From contig JBBKVK010000204.1 of NCBI GenBank assembly GCA_037968395.1, forward strand, positions 1 to 10,972: a stretch of 10,972 bases of DNA, given 5' to 3'. Position 1 is the stretch's first letter. Every line of letters begins with the position of its first letter. Positions 6,832 through 10,972 of this stretch are shown here, piece after piece. Both the position numbers and the translations under genes were made by a program. Below the pieces are notes generated by a model, which was not told where the DNA came from, made no database searches, and worked only from the letters and a program-made list of their open reading frames with translations. Source of the DNA: JADKBO01 sp037968395. Lineage in GTDB: Bacteria; Bacteroidota; Bacteroidia; Chitinophagales; Saprospiraceae.

Positions 6832-7625
6832 AAAAAAGGATAATCCCATGCTTGGATATCAAAGAAGGACGCACAGTCAAAGGAATTAATTTTGAGTCGA
6901 TAAGAGATGCGGGTGATCCGATCGCCTTGGCAAAACGATATGTAGATGAAGGAGCGGATGAATTGGTCTTTTTAGACATCACTGCTACCATAGAGCAACG
7001 AAAAACCTTGATAGACTTGGTACGCCAAGTTGCAAATGTGATCAATATCCCATTCACGGTTGGTGGCGGGATACATACTTTAGCAGACGTAAAGGCCTTA
7101 ATCGATGCTGGAGCCGATAAAGTAAGCATCAACTCCGCTGCAGTCAACAACCCAGATTTGATTACAAGCATAGCATCTGTATTTGGCTCCCAATGTATCG
7201 TGCTAGCTATAGATACCATGATGCATAAAGATGGTAATTGGTACGTTTACGTCAATGGAGGTAGAGTACTTACCGACTATTTAGCTTTGGATTGGGCCAT
7301 AAAAGCTGAGCAGCTCGGAGCGGGTGAGATCTTACTCACATCTATGAATGGTGATGGTACCAAAAACGGGTATAGCTTGAATATCACTCAAGCCATATCT
7401 ACAGCTCTCCAAATCCCTGTAATTGCATCAGGTGGAGCTGGAAAGAGATCCCACTTTAAAGACTTATTTGAAGCTACCGAGGCGAGTGCTGCCTTGGCTG
7501 CTAGTGTATTTCATTATAAAGAGATCCTGATTCCCGATTTGAAATATTACTTACAAAGTCAAGAGATACCCATGCGGATTGTGGCCTCACAAAGTATCCA
7601 TACAAACACTATACTAAAACCATAA
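6825..7625 (+). CDS. hisF: Imidazole glycerol phosphate synthase, cyclase subunit
   Basis: This subunit uses ammonia from HisH to cyclise PRFAR into IGP and AICAR; the latter returns to purine synthesis. The barrel begins KRIIPCLDIKEGRTVKG with catalytic D11, and the second catalytic aspartate is D130 in VLAIDTM. Phosphate sites are VGGGIHT (79-85), NGDGTKNGY (175-183) and ASGGAGK (201-207). FLDITAT (49-55) is a further family motif. The barrel ends near EIPMRI (247-252), where most HisF proteins stop. This one runs about 14 residues further (VASQSIHTNTILKP), so 266 residues is slightly long. The tail has no recognised role. The start overlaps hisA by seven bases, and hisIE follows after four bases. 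Confidence 0.97.
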   Translation: MLKKRIIPCLDIKEGRTVKGINFESIRDAGDPIALAKRYVDEGADELVFLDITATIEQRKTLIDLVRQVANVINIPFTVGGGIHTLADVKALIDAGADKVSINSAAVNNPDLITSIASVFGSQCIVLAIDTMMHKDGNWYVYVNGGRVLTDYLALDWAIKAEQLGAGEILLTSMNGDGTKNGYSLNITQAISTALQIPVIASGGAGKRSHFKDLFEATEASAALAASVFHYKEILIPDLKYYLQSQEIPMRIVASQSIHTNTILKP

Positions 7626-7629
7626 TATA

Positions 7630-8226
7630 ATGAAAAAGGCAATAAATTTTGAAAAAGGAAATGGGCTAGTACCAGTCATCATCCAACATGCCCTCACCAA
7701 TCAAGTCTTGATGCTGGGCTACATGAATCAAGAGGCTTATGACCTTACATTGGCCAAAGGACTTGTTACTTTTTACAGTAGATCTAGAGCCCAACTCTGG
7801 ACGAAAGGCGATACCTCTGGCAACTATCTCAAACTAGTCGATGTGGCAATAGATTGCGATCAAGATGCCCTTCTGATTAAAGCATTACCTGGAGAAGGTA
7901 CATGCCATACGGGTCAATTCTCTTGCTTCGAATCCAAAGCTGATAAAGGATTTATATACGAGCTTGAGCAAACCATTGAGGATAAAATAGAGGCTAATGA
8001 GGCACATTCCTATACCAATGCTCTCTTCCAGTTGGGGATAAACAAGATCGCTCAAAAAGTCGGTGAAGAGGCGGTAGAACTAGTCATCGAAGCGAAGGAT
8101 GACAACATTGATTTGTTTAAAGGCGAAGCCGCCGACTTACTGTACCACTTTCTTATTTTATTAAAATATAAAAATCTTAAGTTGAGTTATATAGAGGCTA
8201 TCTTATACGAGAGAAGTAAGCTGTAA
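7630..8226 (+). CDS. hisIE: Bifunctional phosphoribosyl-AMP cyclohydrolase / phosphoribosyl-ATP pyrophosphatase
   Basis: The protein carries out steps two and three of the pathway. The N-terminal HisI domain (about 1-105) hydrolyses the adenine ring of PR-AMP. It shows LMLGYMNQEAY (27-37), FYSRSRAQLWTKGDTSGN (48-65), the metal aspartates D75, D77 and D79 in DCDQDALL, and zinc cysteines C76, C92 and C99 (TCHTGQFSC). The C-terminal HisE domain (about 108-198) removes pyrophosphate from PR-ATP. It shows KVGEEAVELVIEAKD (143-157) and GEAADLLYHFLILL (165-178), the MazG-like acidic helices. At 198 residues it matches the fused form. It is the last his gene, four bases after hisF. No convincing intrinsic terminator was found just downstream, only a small ATTCTT/AAGAAT hairpin at 8312-8325. 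Confidence 0.97.
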   Translation: MKKAINFEKGNGLVPVIIQHALTNQVLMLGYMNQEAYDLTLAKGLVTFYSRSRAQLWTKGDTSGNYLKLVDVAIDCDQDALLIKALPGEGTCHTGQFSCFESKADKGFIYELEQTIEDKIEANEAHSYTNALFQLGINKIAQKVGEEAVELVIEAKDDNIDLFKGEAADLLYHFLILLKYKNLKLSYIEAILYERSKL

Positions 8227-8337
8227 CTATATGAGAAGAATGATACAAAAGTCGCGATTATCCTTTTCACCTACATTTAGTACTTATTACAACGGAAGCT
8301 TTGCAGCAGCAATTCTTGTAAGAATGTCGTTTGACTT

Positions 8338-8574
8338 ATGTTTGTCTCAATACAAGAACAGTTGTGCTTGATACAACTTAAGCGTTACTCGATACAAGAA
8401 CAGCCGTACTTGAACCAACTTCAGCAAACCTCTAAACAGCTCAAGTCGTACTTGAACCAACTTCTGCAAAACTCTAAACAACTCAAGTCGTACTTGATAC
8501 AACTTCAACAAAACTTGATTGGACTTAAGTCGAACTTGATACAACTTCTGCAAAACTCTATAAAACTTAAGTAA
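8338..8574 (+). CDS. Possible small heptad-repeat (coiled-coil-like) protein encoded by the minisatellite
   Basis: A 78-codon frame covers the tandem repeat. Its product is a heptad series (SYLNQLL, QNSKQLK, SYLIQLQ, QNLIGLK and so on) with Leu at the sixth position of each seven and at the third position of alternate ones, rich in Gln, Lys and Asn. This could form an amphipathic helix or coiled coil. The start is ATG at 8338, 111 bases after hisIE, with an in-frame stop just upstream (8332). The frame ends at TAA only four bases before the stop of the opposite zinc-ribbon gene. Against a real gene: the complementary strand also stays open through the repeat, there is no recognisable domain outside it, and no promoter is visible. 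It may simply be a repeat array that happens to lack stops. I do not recognise a family. Confidence 0.3.
   Translation: MFVSIQEQLCLIQLKRYSIQEQPYLNQLQQTSKQLKSYLNQLLQNSKQLKSYLIQLQQNLIGLKSNLIQLLQNSIKLK
8365..8574. repeat. Minisatellite: five 42-bp units, each of two 21-bp halves
   Basis: Units begin at 8365, 8407, 8449, 8491 and 8533. The core reads like TACTTGAACCAACTTCTGCAA followed by AACTCTAAACAACTCAAGTCG. The second and third units are almost identical, while the outer ones have diverged. The two 21-base halves are themselves related (for example TACTTGATACAACTTCAACAA and AACTTGATTGGACTTAAGTCG), so the basic period is 21. A further partial unit lies at about 8343-8364 (TACAAGAACAG recurs at 8351 and 8393, 42 apart). 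The period is a multiple of three, so reading frames stay open on both strands. Confidence 0.9.
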
Positions 8575-8578
8575 GAGA

Positions 8579-8938
8579 TTATTCCTTTCCTATTCTTTTG
8601 ATTAAGACTTCTTGATTTGAAAAAATCATCCATGAGAAGTCGTATACATAATTGACAAACTTTCCTTGCTTGTTAATGTGGTAGTGCGTTATATAGGAAG
8701 GATTAAACTTTTTTTGATCCAAAATATCTCTTGGTATTTTTTTCTGAATTGCATTTTTTCCCATTATTTCTAATAAAATAGATCTATTACGGTGTAATAA
8801 GCCATCAATTCTTGTGGTGGCATTAATGGTGGCCTTGGCTAATTTGTGATTGTATTCTGATTTACAAGCGACAGAGCAAAAGATTTTATCGGATCTACCT
8901 TTTACAGTGTTACTGCACATTTTACATTTTCGGGGCAT
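8579..8938 (-). CDS. Small four-cysteine zinc-ribbon protein of unknown function
   Basis: The 119-residue product begins with a compact metal-binding motif, C5-x2-C8-x12-C21-x3-C25 (RKCKMCSNTV, then SDKIFCSVACKSEYN). This is the pattern of short zinc-ribbon or TRASH-like modules that bind nucleic acid or protein partners. The rest (about 35-119) is basic in its first half (NATTRIDGLLHRNRSILLEIMG), then polar with aromatic residues (YITHYHINKQGKFVNYVYDFSW). The overall shape matches a short conserved protein often seen in Bacteroidota genomes with no assigned role, as far as I recall. The ATG at 8938 lies about 23 bases after a good minus-strand -7 box. It is transcribed divergently from the recombinase gene across a 181-base spacer and converges on the minisatellite. 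There is no signal peptide or membrane segment. The function is unknown. Confidence 0.8.
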   Translation of the reverse strand: MPRKCKMCSNTVKGRSDKIFCSVACKSEYNHKLAKATINATTRIDGLLHRNRSILLEIMGKNAIQKKIPRDILDQKKFNPSYITHYHINKQGKFVNYVYDFSWMIFSNQEVLIKRIGKE

Positions 8939-8960
8939 ACTTTTAATTTTTTCGTATCCT

Positions 8961-8968
8961 CAAAGATA
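8961..8968 (-). promoter_or_regulatory. Probable promoter -7 element of the zinc-ribbon gene
   Basis: On the minus strand the sequence reads TATCTTTG, a full match to the Bacteroidota TAnnTTTG box. It lies 23 bases upstream of the ATG at 8938, leaving room for a short leader. No clear -33 box was found at the usual distance. Confidence 0.5.
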
Positions 8969-8997
8969 TGCGTTTATACCATTTGACATCTACACTT

Positions 8998-9016
8998 TAA
9001 CGGTTATTATCCGTTA
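8998..9016. promoter_or_regulatory. Inverted repeat TAACGG-N7-CCGTTA in the divergent intergenic region
   Basis: Six-base perfect arms are separated by TTATTAT. A second overlapping symmetrical element, GTTACTAAC, starts at 9013, and TGTTATAC follows. The cluster sits between the divergent zinc-ribbon and recombinase genes. It could be an operator for either gene or part of a recombination core or arm site for the tyrosine recombinase, since core sites of that family are typically inverted arms around a 6-8 bp spacer. The arms are short, so chance is not excluded. Confidence 0.35.
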
Positions 9017-9119
9017 CTAACTGTTATACCCACTTAATTACGTATATCATTGATATTTAAGTTCTTAAAAGTAGCAGAAAATATATTTATTCTAATATTA
9101 TTGCAACAAATAGTTAAAC

Positions 9120-10853
9120 ATGATTCATATTAGACCTTACCAAAGTAACCAAGAACAAAGGATTCTTTTAGATTTTGCCTATGATGAGGCTTTAATTTCA
9201 ACAATCAAAACATTACCATCTGTAAGATATTCTGGTTCACAAAAACAGTGGCATCTTGCCTATACTCCTTATTGCTGGAATGCTTTTAAAAATTTAAATT
9301 TACCATACACTGTTGTAAAACCCATCGGAACCACTGACTATGCAGAGTTGTTAAGTGTCAATACCGACATAGTAGTAGACCCTTCAGAAAAGAAGTTAAA
9401 ATCGTATCCTACTACGCCTACTGTACTGCCGCGAGCCTGCAAAGAGACGGCTGCAGACATAAAGCCTCATAATGGGCTTGAAATAATATACAATGGTGGT
9501 AAGTTTAATGTAATGTTTCCATACAATAAAGCTGACCTAGAGCTTGTAAAATCTTTGAATAAATCGTTTTGGAATAGTGCTGCTAAAAAATGGGTCATGG
9601 CTGGAACTTTGGAGAACCTACAAAAGCTCCATAAACATTTTAAGTATTGGACTGATGAAAAGTATAAGCAGATTGAAGGTATTATCCAAATGATATCTGA
9701 TCCACCTACCATGTCTATATTCAGAAGTCCCGCCTATGCTAAGCAATGCTTGGTGCAGCTCAAGGGTTATGAAGTAGACGTAGATTTCATGAAACACATT
9801 CCCCTAAGAGACTTTCATAAAGATAAAAACATTTGGGTGATTCCAGATGACGTAGAAATCATCAAAAGAGTGGTTGATTATTACACCGTAAATGGTACTA
9901 AAGTAATCAATAGACTATCTAAGCAGCCTTCCAACTATATGAAAAATCACACCATTGGTGAACGACGGGATTATCTATTAGGTAAAATGCCTGTTAAGTA
10001 TAAAGAAATCTTGACAGTCTATGTAGATACTATGGTACGACTAAAATACAGTTGGAATACGATAAAGGACTATTCAGGAAAATTTGTAAGATTTTGCACC
10101 TATCTCAAAGATCAAAGTCCTGCAGATATAACAGCTGATAGAGTAAATACTTATCTAAATTTGATTTGTCAAGACACTATATCTGAAAGCCTCCTTAATG
10201 CATTTATCAGTGCTATAAAGTTTTATTATACTCATGTCATTTTTAAGACAGACATAACGATAGACAAGATAGAGCGACCTCGCAAAAGCAAACCGCTTCC
10301 TACTGTATTAAGTATAGAGGAAATAGATAGAATGATGCGAATGACCGACAACCTTAAGCACCTCTGTATATTTTATGCATTGTATGGACACGGAATGCGT
10401 AGAGGAGAGCTCTTAGCTCTTAGGATGGAAGATGTACACTGGGATCGCAATCAACTGTTTATCAAAGGAGGAAAAGGTAAAAAAGACCGATATGTAGGAC
10501 TTGCAGAAGAGTTAAAAGGAATAATGGAACTCTATGTTGAAGAATACAAACCGATCTATTGGCTCTTTGAAGGCCAAGACAAAATACACCAATACTCAGA
10601 GAGCAGTGTTAATGCCATTGTAAGAAATGCCAGACTAAAGGCAAAGATCCCACGAAAGATCACTCCTCATACTCTTCGACATTCCTTTGCTACCCACTTA
10701 ATGGACAGTGGTACACAGCTGCCTTATATTATGGAATTATTAGGTCATAAGGATATTAAGACCACTATGATTTACACTCATATTACGAATGCTACGGCTA
10801 CGAGTGTACGAAGTCCATTAGACAACTTAAGAAACTTAAGGCCAAAATCCTAA
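9120..10853 (+). CDS. Tyrosine recombinase/integrase with long N-terminal region of three HARP-like modules
   Basis: The 577-residue protein has a complete tyrosine recombinase C-terminal half. The core-binding (SAM-like) domain lies at about 290-385, and the catalytic domain follows. All six active-site residues are visible: R427 (GHGMRRGELLALR), K452 (GGKGKKDR), H517 and R520 (PHTLRHSFATHL), H543 (ELLGHKDIKTT) and nucleophile Y552 (MIYTHI). The catalytic half resembles XerC/D and integron-type integrases, which cut and rejoin DNA through a 3'-phosphotyrosine. The first 260 residues are unusual. Segments at about 14-60, 126-173 and 210-256 share a pattern of a hydrophobic strand, a helix, a short turn with K-x-W (W44, W158, W239), then another helix, recalling the HARP domain of SMARCAL1-like proteins. 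XerC/D-type enzymes are about 300 residues. The start at 9120 follows AT-rich sequence with no Shine-Dalgarno. It may belong to a mobile or accessory element; its site and partner DNA are not visible. Confidence 0.9.
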   Translation: MIHIRPYQSNQEQRILLDFAYDEALISTIKTLPSVRYSGSQKQWHLAYTPYCWNAFKNLNLPYTVVKPIGTTDYAELLSVNTDIVVDPSEKKLKSYPTTPTVLPRACKETAADIKPHNGLEIIYNGGKFNVMFPYNKADLELVKSLNKSFWNSAAKKWVMAGTLENLQKLHKHFKYWTDEKYKQIEGIIQMISDPPTMSIFRSPAYAKQCLVQLKGYEVDVDFMKHIPLRDFHKDKNIWVIPDDVEIIKRVVDYYTVNGTKVINRLSKQPSNYMKNHTIGERRDYLLGKMPVKYKEILTVYVDTMVRLKYSWNTIKDYSGKFVRFCTYLKDQSPADITADRVNTYLNLICQDTISESLLNAFISAIKFYYTHVIFKTDITIDKIERPRKSKPLPTVLSIEEIDRMMRMTDNLKHLCIFYALYGHGMRRGELLALRMEDVHWDRNQLFIKGGKGKKDRYVGLAEELKGIMELYVEEYKPIYWLFEGQDKIHQYSESSVNAIVRNARLKAKIPRKITPHTLRHSFATHLMDSGTQLPYIMELLGHKDIKTTMIYTHITNATATSVRSPLDNLRNLRPKS

Positions 10854-10972
10854 AACTTCCATATGTTTGATATATATTTGTTACACATATAACATCGTTA
10901 TCACACATAAAATAGAAAAAATTTGGACTTAAGTCATCTATCGAGAGAGGAGCAAATAGTGAAGTACAAGGA
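10854..10972. other. Intergenic tail of the window
   Basis: These 119 bases after the recombinase stop are AT-rich and hold no gene I can support. Short symmetrical words occur (GTTACACATATAAC near 10880; the palindrome GACTTAAGTC at 10926-10935). The word GGACTTAAGTC also occurs in the minisatellite at 8521-8531. No T-tract hairpin stands out as a terminator. Confidence 0.4.

Noticed and set aside
8312..8325. Hairpin ATTCTT-GT-AAGAAT after hisIE as an operon terminator
   Set aside because: The stem is short and AT-rich, the loop is two bases, and no T-tract follows.
8231..8371. 46-codon plus-strand frame just after hisIE
   Set aside because: It overlaps the start of the repeat array, has no recognisable motif or promoter, and its length is within chance expectation.
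8347..8553. Minus-strand heptad-like frame through the minisatellite
   Set aside because: It is the complement of the 21-bp repeat. A period that is a multiple of three keeps several frames open automatically.
8351..8574. CRISPR array
   Set aside because: Units are contiguous and diverged, with no unique spacers, and there are no cas genes in the window.
10880..10935. Integron attI/attC-like words near the recombinase (GTTACAC, and GTTAAAC at 9112-9118)
   Set aside because: Seven-base GTTRRRY-type words occur by chance. I could not assemble paired R/L boxes with a foldable site around either of them.
1..10972. tRNA or rRNA genes, including an integration-target tRNA near the recombinase
   Set aside because: No cloverleaf with a T-loop GGTTCRA-type motif or rRNA core sequence was seen on either strand by eye.

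Overview
This is a chromosomal segment of a member of the Bacteroidota, most likely a marine or activated-sludge type related to Saprospiraceae. The class assignment is an inference. It rests on a truncated secreted-protein gene with a type IX secretion (Por) sorting domain, a perfect Bacteroidota -7 promoter box (TATATTTG) before the his operon, start codons without Shine-Dalgarno sequences, the fused hisB and hisIE genes, and low-GC coding sequence.

Layout. Positions 1-582 hold the 3' end of a large exported protein: a 3-coathanger-type region followed by a sorting domain. Positions 583-1030 contain no convincing gene, but include a relatively GC-richer segment (about 695-927) full of inverted repeats, among them a perfect 28-bp palindrome. 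Positions 1031-1176 form a complete histidine attenuator: promoter, a 20-codon leader peptide with five His codons in six (HHHLHH), an antiterminator pairing and an intrinsic terminator. Positions 1237-8226 carry the whole histidine pathway as one operon, hisG-hisD-hisC-hisB-hisH-hisA-hisF-hisIE, with most genes overlapping by 4 or 7 bases. Together they convert PRPP and ATP to L-histidine. HisH/HisF form the glutaminase-cyclase pair, and hisB and hisIE each encode two activities.

The region after the operon looks accessory. Positions 8343-8574 are a 42-bp (2 x 21-bp) minisatellite that reads as a Leu-rich heptad repeat. A small four-cysteine zinc-ribbon protein lies on the minus strand (8579-8938). 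Divergent from it is a 577-residue tyrosine recombinase (9120-10853) with all six catalytic residues and an unusual long N-terminus. That N-terminus appears to hold three copies of a roughly 45-residue Trp-containing module resembling the HARP domain of SMARCAL1-type proteins. The 181-bp divergent intergenic region carries an inverted repeat that could be an operator or recombination core. The last ~120 bases show no gene.

The most notable items are the compact, mechanistically complete his attenuator and the recombinase with its triplicated N-terminal module.
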